Below, piece after piece: positions 1 through 7,493 of a stretch of 64,000 nucleotides of DNA (position 1 is the stretch's first letter; each line of letters opens with the position of its first letter). This DNA comes from Blautia sp. An81 (lineage in GTDB: Bacteria > Bacillota > Clostridia > Lachnospirales > Lachnospiraceae). The position numbers and the translations under genes are program-made. A model generated the notes under the pieces. The model saw nothing but the letters and a program-made list of their open reading frames with translations, did not search any database and was not told the DNA's origin. The DNA lies in NCBI RefSeq assembly GCF_002161285.1, contig NZ_NFHH01000008.1, positions 1 to 64,000 on the forward strand. Reading direction: 5' to 3'.

Positions 1-45
1 TGCTAACTTTGCAAAAAAGTTACACTAAAGGTCTTCTGACGCTCC

Positions 46-258
46 TCACACTTCGAGAAACGTCATAAGCTCCTGCATACTTTTACCGCTCCTGCGGAAG
101 GCATTCATGATCTGTTTTGCCTCTATGGACTGCTTCTGTTCCTGGAGTTCAAGCAGCCTTTGGGTAAGCTCGTCAACCTTCTCCTGAGCCTTTTGAAGTT
201 CAGCTGTTACCTTTGAGATCTCAGTCTCAATCGATGATAGTGAACGTGTCCTCGCCAT
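46..258 (-). CDS. small coiled-coil protein of the insertion sequence (DUF4315-like)
   Basis: A 70-residue protein with a strongly heptad-like middle (repeated Glu, Leu and Gln from residue 10 to 50) and a short C-terminal helix-turn segment with a phenylalanine-leucine end. It resembles small DUF4315-type proteins found on Clostridia mobile elements. Its 5' end overlaps the transposase 3' end by about 30 bases. Two in-frame ATGs exist; GAGGAGG abuts the first (267) but sits 9 nt before the second (258), so 258 is taken as the start. The function is unknown. It may be a transposase accessory or oligomerisation factor, which is a guess from the coupling and coiled coil. Confidence 0.6.
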   Translation of the reverse strand: MARTRSLSSIETEISKVTAELQKAQEKVDELTQRLLELQEQKQSIEAKQIMNAFRRSGKSMQELMTFLEV

Positions 259-1981
259 AATCGTCATCCTCCTCGGGCGCTTTGTCTGTAGGTGTTTGAT
301 TGCCTGATAACTGACTGCCTATTTCTATCGCTATGCTTTTGACATCTGTATCAGACAGGCCGAATGCGCTAAGTATCGTTTTTTGTTTTTTCGTAACGGC
401 ATGATCCAGGCGGTAATGGCCATTGCCCCGCCTTACCATCTCGATCTTCTCAAGTTCTCTGAGAGCAGCGGGAACGGTCATGTAGTTTGGCTTTGTTTCA
501 AGCCTGAGCATGGTCTCCTTGAGCAGGTTATACATCCTGTTGCGAACGATAAGGGCGATAAACTCAACAAATATCTTCGCTGACAGGGCCTGTGTGGTCT
601 GGACCCTCATGCTTTTGGACCCGATAAAGGATTTGTCCGTGCTGAAGAGCTTTTCAGAAACATCTCTGCCTTTGTAGTGGATAAGCGCCTGGGAGGCCGT
701 CATCTCCTCGGAGGTGACGATGCAAAAGTAACCGCAGAGATCCAGTTCACGCTTTATGACATCTTTTCGCTCGCTGTAGCCGACAAGATGACCTGCTTTG
801 TCATACTTAAGGGTAAAATACTCCTGACATGCCTTTGATGAGGTAACCACATCTCCGATGTGCTTGTCCATATATATCTTAAATCTGTCCAGCGTAAGCT
901 CCAGGCGTTCCCTTTCAGCCGCATGTTTGGAAGGATTGAAGTAGATATGGAAGTATCTGTCCTGCGTATCATCCTCATATAACCTGGCTTTCACAGTCTT
1001 ACCGTAGACGTGATAGGCTCTGATGGAATGGTCGCGCTCAGTTTCAAATGTGCCGCGGTTTTCTTCTACAAGGGACGACACCAGGGCTTTACGGCCTTTT
1101 ACCATTATAACGAAGGCATATCCGCCTTCCTCCATGTAGCGTATGTTGTCTTTGCTAAAGTAACCGCGGTCAAGTATGAAGCCTACCTTTTTATAGCCAT
1201 ACTCCGTCACCTTATCCACCATATGCACAAACTGGGAGACATCCGTTATGGAGCCGGGATATTCCTCATAAAACAGAGGCACCCGGTTGGTCTTATCAAA
1301 GGCTATGGCAAGGTTAAAGATAGGAATACCCTTATTATCCTTTGCTTTGCCATACTCTATGAGATCTATGTCACCGGCATTACAGTTTTTATTTGAGGAG
1401 TCATATGAAATATATATCCTTTGCTTATGATCCCTTCTTTTATTCCAGTCGTCAAGAAACCCTATCATCTGTTCCTTAGTGACGGAAGAGAAGAACCGGC
1501 ATACCTTTGAATCGCTGTATATCCTCATACCATCCGAGAACAAAGGGTGGCAAAAAGCATAGTCGGGATAGTGCTGTCCGGCGTTATCCTCTTCCACTAT
1601 AAGATAGGATAAAAGATCCATAAAAAGACCACAGTCCTCAGGAAACCATTTTTCCAGAAGTTTTGGAAGCTTATACTCGTTCAGGACATAACGGATCACC
1701 ACATAAGGACCTATTCTGAGACAACAGCTTCTATACGTCTCAGGCAGTTCTTCGGGAAGCATCGCTTCAGGAAAGTACTGCTGAAACTTCTCGTTAGGAA
1801 ACATCTTTGTTGGATCGGAAGGATCAACCTTCCCGATGATCGTCCTTTTGGGTATGGCATACTTCTTATCAGGCTTATATTCTGCCCCGTACTGGAAGAG
1901 CACATAGGAAGATCCGCCCTTAGCCTTGGTCAGGATTTTCCCTTTTTCCGAGGGGATCTGGACAACGAAATTGTAGTACAT
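227..1981 (-). CDS. IS1634 family DDE transposase
   Basis: A 584-residue cut-and-paste transposase. The IS4-superfamily catalytic core is visible: an Asp in the YDSSNKN segment, a second Asp in FILDRGYFS, and the C-terminal Y-(2)-R-(3)-E-(6)-K signature, which fits exactly in the stretch beginning YKGRDVSEKLF. The length is normal for the IS1634 group and no stop or frameshift is seen, so the gene looks intact. AAAGGAGG lies 5 nt before the ATG at 1981. A palindrome carrying the terminal-repeat core sits just upstream (1998-2012), which suggests the enzyme may bind its own control region. Confidence 0.92.
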   Translation of the reverse strand: MYYNFVVQIPSEKGKILTKAKGGSSYVLFQYGAEYKPDKKYAIPKRTIIGKVDPSDPTKMFPNEKFQQYFPEAMLPEELPETYRSCCLRIGPYVVIRYVLNEYKLPKLLEKWFPEDCGLFMDLLSYLIVEEDNAGQHYPDYAFCHPLFSDGMRIYSDSKVCRFFSSVTKEQMIGFLDDWNKRRDHKQRIYISYDSSNKNCNAGDIDLIEYGKAKDNKGIPIFNLAIAFDKTNRVPLFYEEYPGSITDVSQFVHMVDKVTEYGYKKVGFILDRGYFSKDNIRYMEEGGYAFVIMVKGRKALVSSLVEENRGTFETERDHSIRAYHVYGKTVKARLYEDDTQDRYFHIYFNPSKHAAERERLELTLDRFKIYMDKHIGDVVTSSKACQEYFTLKYDKAGHLVGYSERKDVIKRELDLCGYFCIVTSEEMTASQALIHYKGRDVSEKLFSTDKSFIGSKSMRVQTTQALSAKIFVEFIALIVRNRMYNLLKETMLRLETKPNYMTVPAALRELEKIEMVRRGNGHYRLDHAVTKKQKTILSAFGLSDTDVKSIAIEIGSQLSGNQTPTDKAPEEDDDYGEDTFTIID

Positions 1982-1997
1982 GCAGTCCTCCTTTTTA

Positions 1998-2012
1998 GTG
2001 TAACCGTTACAC
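1998..2012. promoter_or_regulatory. palindrome with terminal-repeat core upstream of the transposase gene
   Basis: GTGTAAC C GTTACAC is a perfect palindrome with 7-nt arms, 17 nt upstream of the transposase start. The 11-nt string TTTAGTGTAAC found here is identical to the inner end of the right terminal repeat. It is therefore a plausible internal transposase-binding site, perhaps for autoregulation. This is inferred from sequence identity alone. Confidence 0.5.
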
Positions 2013-2128
2013 CAAAATTATATCACTAAATCGGAGGTTTGGCAAGCAAAAATCGCGTAAAATAAGGCTTTAAGCGACTTTTTACGTTCAAAACAGAACT
2101 TTAGTGTAACTCGCATGCAAAGTTAGCA

Positions 2129-2377
2129 TTAAAATCATCTCTACATTCAATTTATTGGTAAAAATGTCTCTATACATTGAAATCCTCCTATAAATCCTTC
2201 TATAGAAAAGGATATCACAGGAGCAGCCAGACAGCAACTAATTAAAGAGATGCAACTATAGGCTTAATGAAATAATATCAATAACATGATAAAATATCAG
2301 AAGAATAGAATATGGCATTTCATATATTCAAAATGAAGTTTCAGGAAAAATTTGATTTTATGCAGGGAGGAGAGCTT
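2129..2377. other. intergenic region between the IS and the CRISPR-associated genes
   Basis: 249 AT-rich bases with no convincing gene. A small hairpin (ATCCTT ... AAGGAT) lies near 2195-2215. Any promoter for the downstream cas genes should lie here; the TTAATG and GATAAA-like boxes near 2260-2292 are weak, so none is asserted. Confidence 0.4.
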
Positions 2378-4837
2378 ATGATGGCGATAGCTGAAAAAAA
2401 GAACAAATCTATGCTGATCGCGCAGATTGGGAGAGGAACCTATTTAAACACGAATTACGCAGTTTTGCACGAAAGAATATCATCGGCTGATGTACATCAG
2501 TATAAGATAGATAATCTGGCCGCATATCAGACAGGTTATACATTCGAGGCAGTTTTACATGAGCTTCAGTATAAAAAAGATACAGATATAGATACTCTGC
2601 TTTTGATTGGAACATCGACATCATACTGGGGATCGCTCTGCAGCTATTTCCTCAGGAACTCTGAGGCAGGTGAAGTTGAGACCGGTCCTATAACGGATGA
2701 GCACTTAATCGAGGTTATTGAGAGGCTGAAGGAGGAAGCCGGAGAAGAGATAACCAGAGAGGAGCTTAAGCGAAAAGAAATTGGAGAAAAGGCTCCTATC
2801 CGGATCGAGGGAGAGGGCAGAGGCGCCGGGATACCTATTGATATTATTGCTGAAAATGACAAAGTAAAGCAGGCTGTCGAGCATCTCCTGACAGGTATCA
2901 TCCAAAAAAAGCTGAGCTGTCATACGCAGATACGAATCCTCATTCTGGAAAAGGGCATTGACGACGAAGAAATAAAGAAGAACTTTACACTTCTTCAGAC
3001 TGGGCTGGAGAGCATAGTGGCAGAGTATTATTATGAAACTGGAGAAATAGGTCCGTCACAAACAGATCAGGAAGATACGGAACGCTTAGTAAGACCGGAA
3101 ATTGACCTGTATCTAGACGTATCCAACGGCTTCCGATCTCTGCCTATGTATATCTACAGTTTTGCAAGCTATCTGACACGGATCCGCAGGGAGAATTATA
3201 GGATCTATATGTATTACGGTATGGCAGATGCGAAGGGACAGTACGGCGGGGGAGAAAAATTGTATGCCCCGCTTGTCGATCTGGATCAGATCACAGACCT
3301 GATGCATTGGATCAATGCGATCAATGAATTCCACAACATGGGGTCAGTCAGGGAATTGATCAATATTTTCCGAGAAAAGGAGGAGTGGAATATTGGAACA
3401 GGCGATGCTGATTATCCGGATCTGAGGACCGTATTTGAAATGTTTGAATATGCTGCCAATGCGCACAATCTTAAGGTTCTGGAAGATACGATCGGCATCA
3501 TGCGGAGCATGAAGGATCTGGATGACAGCCTGGATAAATTTCCTGAAAGCGGGAAGCTGCCGCGTCAGGCTGTGGTCATGCTTCAGGATATTGGAGAAGA
3601 GTTTGAAGAAAGGTTCTCAGGGGAAGGAATCCGGGAGCGGTTTAAATACAGCAATCTTACTCTGAGATTGGCAGAGTGGTTTTACGATGAAGGGCGGATC
3701 GGAAGTTCTGCGATCGCGGCAATGGAGGGAGTTACCACATACCTCTTGGAGCGGTTTTCCGAACTTGACGAAATGACCATTATACAGGAGTATCTGATAC
3801 GAGAGCCTGTAAAACAGCTGCTCATGGAAGATAAGAACAGGACGGATTTCGGAAAGGCATATGACAGTATCAGAAGAAATATCCGTAATATCGGTGCACA
3901 CATTCTTTTCCAGGAAGTATCTGGGAGCGATGTTATACAGTATAAAAAAGATATAGAATCAGTACTTGAGAAGATGCTGATCGATATAAAAAAAGAGAAA
4001 AACGAAGATTCCATTTTCTTGTCTCTCAGTAACGAGATACATGAAAGTGTGGAAATGAACATTCATAAAATCCGGAAGCCCTATAAGACAGCAGTGAAAA
4101 TTCAGACAGAGGCGCAGCGGGTTCAGAAGGTAATCGGAACGTTGAAAATTGTGGAAATTCTGCCGGATGATCTCTCCAAAGAAGTTTATAAGGCGTTGTG
4201 TGAGCTTAAGATACAGGTCAAAAGAATGGAAGAGCTGGAAAAGAAAGGAATGAACGGACTTCCAGTGTTCATAAATGAGCTGGATGAACTGACTGTATTG
4301 AAAGCTTGTATGTCATTCTGGATTGGAGCCGGAAAAGAGGAACATTTTGAAATCAGATATCATTCCGGTTTTGGCAAGAATAAGAACGGAAGAACGGCGT
4401 CAGATCGCATACTGAATTTTTTTGCCACTCATGGTGAGAAATTCGTTGAAATTGCAAAATCAATCCATAGAGAAAAGGTATTTATTAACTGTTCCAATCA
4501 CCCGTCAGAAACATGGTGCGCAGAGCAGAAAAAAGCGGCGGAAGAATACGGAAGGATCGTGGATATCCGTTTCCCCGAAGTAGATCCGGGCTGGACGAAT
4601 GCACAAGTGAATGCTGAGGCTGAACGGATATGCGGAGAAATTGATCAGTACAATGCAGCGGCAGTTATGTGCCAGGGAGAGTTCACTCTCACATATGCGA
4701 TCATCAGTAGACTGAAGGAAAAAGGTATCACAGTACTTGCTGCGTGCAGCAGAAGAAGAACGGAAGAAATAATAAATGATGACGGAAGCACACAGAAGAA
4801 AGCGCTTTACAGTTTTGAAGGATTCAGGGAATTCTGA
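2378..4837 (+). CDS. TM1812-type CARF/HEPN CRISPR ribonuclease with extra C-terminal domain
   Basis: An 819-residue ancillary type III CRISPR protein of the TM1812/Csx1 kind. The N-terminal part has the LIAQIGRGTY start and, near residue 250, the DVSNGFRSLP motif typical of TM1812 CARF domains, which bind cyclic oligoadenylate. A HEPN ribonuclease motif R-x4-H (RNIGAH) sits near residues 503-508. Known members cut RNA non-specifically once Cas10 makes cyclic oligoadenylate. From about residue 695 there is an additional domain with the segments INCSNHPSETW and QGEFTLTYAII. It is not part of a minimal CARF-HEPN protein and could be a ring-nuclease-like or other ligand-binding module (inference). 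ATG 2378 is preferred over 2312 because GGAGG lies 7 nt before it. Confidence 0.82.
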   Translation: MMAIAEKKNKSMLIAQIGRGTYLNTNYAVLHERISSADVHQYKIDNLAAYQTGYTFEAVLHELQYKKDTDIDTLLLIGTSTSYWGSLCSYFLRNSEAGEVETGPITDEHLIEVIERLKEEAGEEITREELKRKEIGEKAPIRIEGEGRGAGIPIDIIAENDKVKQAVEHLLTGIIQKKLSCHTQIRILILEKGIDDEEIKKNFTLLQTGLESIVAEYYYETGEIGPSQTDQEDTERLVRPEIDLYLDVSNGFRSLPMYIYSFASYLTRIRRENYRIYMYYGMADAKGQYGGGEKLYAPLVDLDQITDLMHWINAINEFHNMGSVRELINIFREKEEWNIGTGDADYPDLRTVFEMFEYAANAHNLKVLEDTIGIMRSMKDLDDSLDKFPESGKLPRQAVVMLQDIGEEFEERFSGEGIRERFKYSNLTLRLAEWFYDEGRIGSSAIAAMEGVTTYLLERFSELDEMTIIQEYLIREPVKQLLMEDKNRTDFGKAYDSIRRNIRNIGAHILFQEVSGSDVIQYKKDIESVLEKMLIDIKKEKNEDSIFLSLSNEIHESVEMNIHKIRKPYKTAVKIQTEAQRVQKVIGTLKIVEILPDDLSKEVYKALCELKIQVKRMEELEKKGMNGLPVFINELDELTVLKACMSFWIGAGKEEHFEIRYHSGFGKNKNGRTASDRILNFFATHGEKFVEIAKSIHREKVFINCSNHPSETWCAEQKKAAEEYGRIVDIRFPEVDPGWTNAQVNAEAERICGEIDQYNAAAVMCQGEFTLTYAIISRLKEKGITVLAACSRRRTEEIINDDGSTQKKALYSFEGFREF

Positions 4838-4860
4838 TATTCCCCGAAAAGGAGATGGCG

Positions 4861-5793
4861 ATGGAACATACAATAACATTCGATATACCTTACATCAGGC
4901 TTGGCTTTCATGCAGAGTTATTAAGCAGTGCGCGCATGCCCGAGACTAAGACAGCCGCACTGCGCGGCGGAATGGGAGAGATGCTGCTCAGACAGAATTG
5001 TGTAACAGACTGGAAATGTGAAACATGCAGGTTCAGAAAAGCATGCGTTGTAAGCCATACATTCTATTCTGCCATGGAGAAAAAACCTTCCTATGTGACA
5101 AGTCCGGAAAGTGTGGGGTATCTGATCGAATGTACAGACACCCATACATACTTTAAGAAAGGCGGCCGATTTGAATTTACGCTGACCCTGTTCGGAGACA
5201 GCGTTGTATTTTTCAATCTTTATCTTCAGGCGCTCTGTCAGCTGGGAATGACCGGTCTGGGAAAAGATAAAGCGCGTTTTCGGATTTGTGAAGTGCGTAA
5301 TACTCAGGGAAGGACTATCGTACGGGATAACGAGGTAGACATGAGCCGATATTGTATAGACACCGTAGGCGGCTATATCAAAAAAAGAAAAGAAAAGCTG
5401 CTGCGGGGGACGGGAGACTGGAGACTTACGTTTATTACACCGCTGAGTATGAAATATCAGCAGGAATATATGGAACAATTTTATGGGGAAGCACTTGTAA
5501 AGGGAACTGCCAGAAGAATACAGATGCTTAATTATTATATCGGGAATGAGGCGGATGTACCGGAATTTTCAGCATATCCAGAGATCAGGACACAGTCGGC
5601 CAGCCCGAAAACTGTGAGACGTTATTCGGGAACTCAGGATTCCCGTATGGCGCTGCGGGGAATATCAGGAACCGTGACATTCAATACTATGCCCGAAGAG
5701 TGCCTGGATTATCTGATTGCGGGAGAATTGACACATATGGGGAAGAATACGAGCTTTGGGTTTGGGATATACCATATTTATAGGAATAAATGA
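4861..5793 (+). CDS. cas6: Cas6 pre-crRNA processing endoribonuclease
   Basis: A 310-residue RAMP of the type that cuts CRISPR transcripts inside the repeats. The N-terminus carries the Cas6 pattern RLGFHAELLSSARMPETK followed by ALRGGMGEMLLRQ. A four-cysteine-like cluster (C..C....C, near residues 50-65) follows, as in many Clostridia Cas6 proteins. The C-terminal glycine-rich loop reads HMGKNTSFGFGIYHI. GGAG lies 6 nt before ATG 4861 and directly abuts the earlier ATG at 4855, so 4861 is chosen. It follows the CARF/HEPN gene by 23 bp and probably shares its transcript. Its expected substrates are the two arrays downstream, whose repeats end in an 8-nt GTTGACAC. Confidence 0.88.
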   Translation: MEHTITFDIPYIRLGFHAELLSSARMPETKTAALRGGMGEMLLRQNCVTDWKCETCRFRKACVVSHTFYSAMEKKPSYVTSPESVGYLIECTDTHTYFKKGGRFEFTLTLFGDSVVFFNLYLQALCQLGMTGLGKDKARFRICEVRNTQGRTIVRDNEVDMSRYCIDTVGGYIKKRKEKLLRGTGDWRLTFITPLSMKYQQEYMEQFYGEALVKGTARRIQMLNYYIGNEADVPEFSAYPEIRTQSASPKTVRRYSGTQDSRMALRGISGTVTFNTMPEECLDYLIAGELTHMGKNTSFGFGIYHIYRNK

Positions 5794-5850
5794 AAAAATA
5801 TTTATGCCAGTAAATAACAAAAAATATTAGAAAATAGCAATAATATTATT

Positions 5851-5877
5851 TTGAAAAATGGTAAGTTAAGATATAAT
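5851..5877 (+). promoter_or_regulatory. possible promoter before cas10
   Basis: TTGAAA (5851-5856) and TATAAT (5872-5877) lie 15 nt apart in the 171-bp gap between cas6 and cas10. The spacing is shorter than the ideal 17. If it is used, the effector-complex genes would have their own transcript, separate from the CARF/HEPN and cas6 genes. Confidence 0.4.
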
Positions 5878-5964
5878 AATTAATAGTGGCGCTGTATATG
5901 TCCAAGTATTTACAAGAATAAAGCATGCATTACCAGAGAAGAGTATTATCAGGGAGGAAACAAT

Positions 5965-6420
5965 ATGACATACGTTTTAGCACAGTATACGATTCGATCA
6001 AAGCAAGAATACATATTTCGCTCGAATCGTGTAACAGAGATTATCGGCGCATCGGATAATATCACACGAAGCTGGGACATTTTGTTTGAGCAGGCAGAGA
6101 AATTATTTGAACAGAGCGGCGTTCCTGGAAAGAAGACGCTGCGGCTTGCAGATCAGAAAGAATTTCATATATCTGAAATAGCAGAAGCGTTTAGAACAAA
6201 CACGCTCCACATGGTCGAATTGTTTCGGGGAGGGGGAAATGAAACAATACTTTTCGATTCACATGATAGTTTTATAAAAGTGAATAAGGCGTTTTCATAT
6301 TATCTGTTAAAGAAATATCCGGGTCTGATTCCAATGGCTGTATGCAGTGAGTATACAGGAGACTATCAGCATGATTATACATGTCTGATGCAGGAAGCGG
6401 ACAGGGAAAAAAACGAATGA
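5965..6420 (+). CDS. cas10: Cas10-like protein, N-terminal part
   Basis: 151 residues beginning MTYVLAQYTIRSKQEYIF, with GASDNITRSWDILFEQ and VELFRGGGNETILFDS. This is the first palm region of small, HD-less Cas10/Cmr2-type proteins found in Clostridia III-D loci. GGGAGG lies just upstream of the ATG. It ends EADREKNE and then TGA. The expected continuation (RMITGQSDFILPF) lies in the -1 frame, so the gene is split. The junction (6392-6444) permits a frameshift, a coupled restart, or a simple disabling one-base loss in a run of seven A. Together the two parts would make about 508 residues. Confidence 0.8.
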   Translation: MTYVLAQYTIRSKQEYIFRSNRVTEIIGASDNITRSWDILFEQAEKLFEQSGVPGKKTLRLADQKEFHISEIAEAFRTNTLHMVELFRGGGNETILFDSHDSFIKVNKAFSYYLLKKYPGLIPMAVCSEYTGDYQHDYTCLMQEADREKNE

Positions 6421-6444
6421 TAACCGGCCAAAGTGATTTCATTC
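6392..6444 (+). other. cas10 frame junction: slippery A-AAA-AAC and ATGA restart
   Basis: In the first frame the codons read GAA AAA AAC GAA TGA, so 6408-6414 is a correctly phased A-AAA-AAC heptamer, the class used for -1 ribosomal frameshifting. An AGGAAG Shine-Dalgarno-like string ends 10 nt before it, the spacing known for E. coli dnaX. GAATGA (6415-6420) can pair with TCATTC (6439-6444). Slipping would give REKNRMITGQS, continuous with the second half. Alternatively ATG 6417 overlaps the TGA and has AGGGA (6403-6407) 9 nt upstream, a normal coupled start. Loss of one A from an ancestral run of eight explains the split equally well. Confidence 0.6.
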
Positions 6445-7490
6445 TGCCTTTTTCGATGATGGATCGTAATACGTTTCAGCCATATTCTTGTGTAGAGAAA
6501 TATGAGGATGGATTAGTTCGGCTTACTGCAGAAGCACAGGTCAAACGTAAACGAGGGCAGGAAATCAGCAGAGAAGATCCGGAGGTGCAGATTCTGGATA
6601 ATATGATAATCGGTAAAGGAGAAGAAAGTCTTCTGGCAGTTATCCATGCAGATGGAAATAATATGGGAATTAAAATTTCGAAAATGCTGGAAGGAAAAAC
6701 GGATTATGACACCTGCATATCAAAAATGAGAGAGTTTACAGAAATAACGGCAGATGCGTTTTCGGTTCAGGGAGTGCAGGCATTAGAAAAGTGCAGAGAT
6801 ACCCTGCAAGAGAAATATAAAGGAAAATATGAAGAAGGAGCTTTTCTGTTCCGAAAAATTATTACAGATGGAGATGATATGACATTTGTATGTAATGCAC
6901 GGTTTGCAATGGAATATGTACAGGCATATCTGAAATCAGTGCAGGATTATCAGAAAAAAAATATGTCAGAATGGATGTACAGCTCGTGTGCAGGTATTTG
7001 TATTTTCCACAGTCACTATCCGTTTTCAAGAGTATATTCTATGGCTGAGCAGGCATGTGAAAATGCGAAGAAAAAAGTACACGGAAGACAGAATAAGATA
7101 ATTGAAGAAGGCTGGCTGGATTTTCATTATATACATAATGGAATCGGAGGAGATCTTGACAGTGTAAGAAAGCGTCAGGGGACAGAACGATGTATTGCCC
7201 GTCCGTGGCTGATCGCAGGAGGAGAAGCCGGGAACATTCTTCATTATGACAGACTAACAGAACTGAACAGCTTGTTGAACGAATATCATGTGTCAAGAAG
7301 TGATATTAAAACAATCGGAAATGAATTCGAAGATAGTTTGTCCTGTGGCAGACAGGAGTTGGTTCGGGTTAATGGACACCATAAAGGTCTGGAGAACACA
7401 ATAAAGGAGAAATATTCGGATCAGGAACAGTTGTTAAAAATGCTTTATGATTTTTCAGAAGTGTATGATCTGTGGTTTAAGGAGGGGTGA
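6417..7490 (+). CDS. cas10: Cas10-like protein, C-terminal part with the cyclase palm
   Basis: 357 residues read from ATG 6417, or fused to the upstream part by a -1 shift. It contains HADGNNMGIKI and, about 70 residues later, IITDGDDMTFVC. The latter is the position of the Cas10 GGDD loop, here DGDD. Known Cas10 proteins use this palm to make cyclic oligoadenylates when the crRNA pairs with target RNA, and these would activate the CARF/HEPN protein encoded at 2378. No HD nuclease domain is seen in either part. The first loop residue is Asp instead of Gly; I cannot say whether this lowers activity. csx10 begins 3 nt after the stop. Confidence 0.8.
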   Translation: MITGQSDFILPFSMMDRNTFQPYSCVEKYEDGLVRLTAEAQVKRKRGQEISREDPEVQILDNMIIGKGEESLLAVIHADGNNMGIKISKMLEGKTDYDTCISKMREFTEITADAFSVQGVQALEKCRDTLQEKYKGKYEEGAFLFRKIITDGDDMTFVCNARFAMEYVQAYLKSVQDYQKKNMSEWMYSSCAGICIFHSHYPFSRVYSMAEQACENAKKKVHGRQNKIIEEGWLDFHYIHNGIGGDLDSVRKRQGTERCIARPWLIAGGEAGNILHYDRLTELNSLLNEYHVSRSDIKTIGNEFEDSLSCGRQELVRVNGHHKGLENTIKEKYSDQEQLLKMLYDFSEVYDLWFKEG

Positions 7491-7493
7491 TAG

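Larger units (their letters stand above)
1..2128 (-). mobile_element. IS1634-type insertion sequence (IS4 superfamily)
   Basis: The element is bounded by imperfect 30-bp terminal inverted repeats, at 1-30 and 2099-2128. They match at 26 of 30 positions; both outer ends read TGCTAACTTTGCA and both inner ends read GTTACACTAAAG. It carries a DDE transposase and a small coiled-coil gene, both on the minus strand. The left repeat coincides with the first base of the window, so a target-site duplication cannot be examined. It lies 250 bp upstream of the first CRISPR-associated gene, so it may have inserted near, or helped move, the defence island. That role is inference. Confidence 0.88.
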
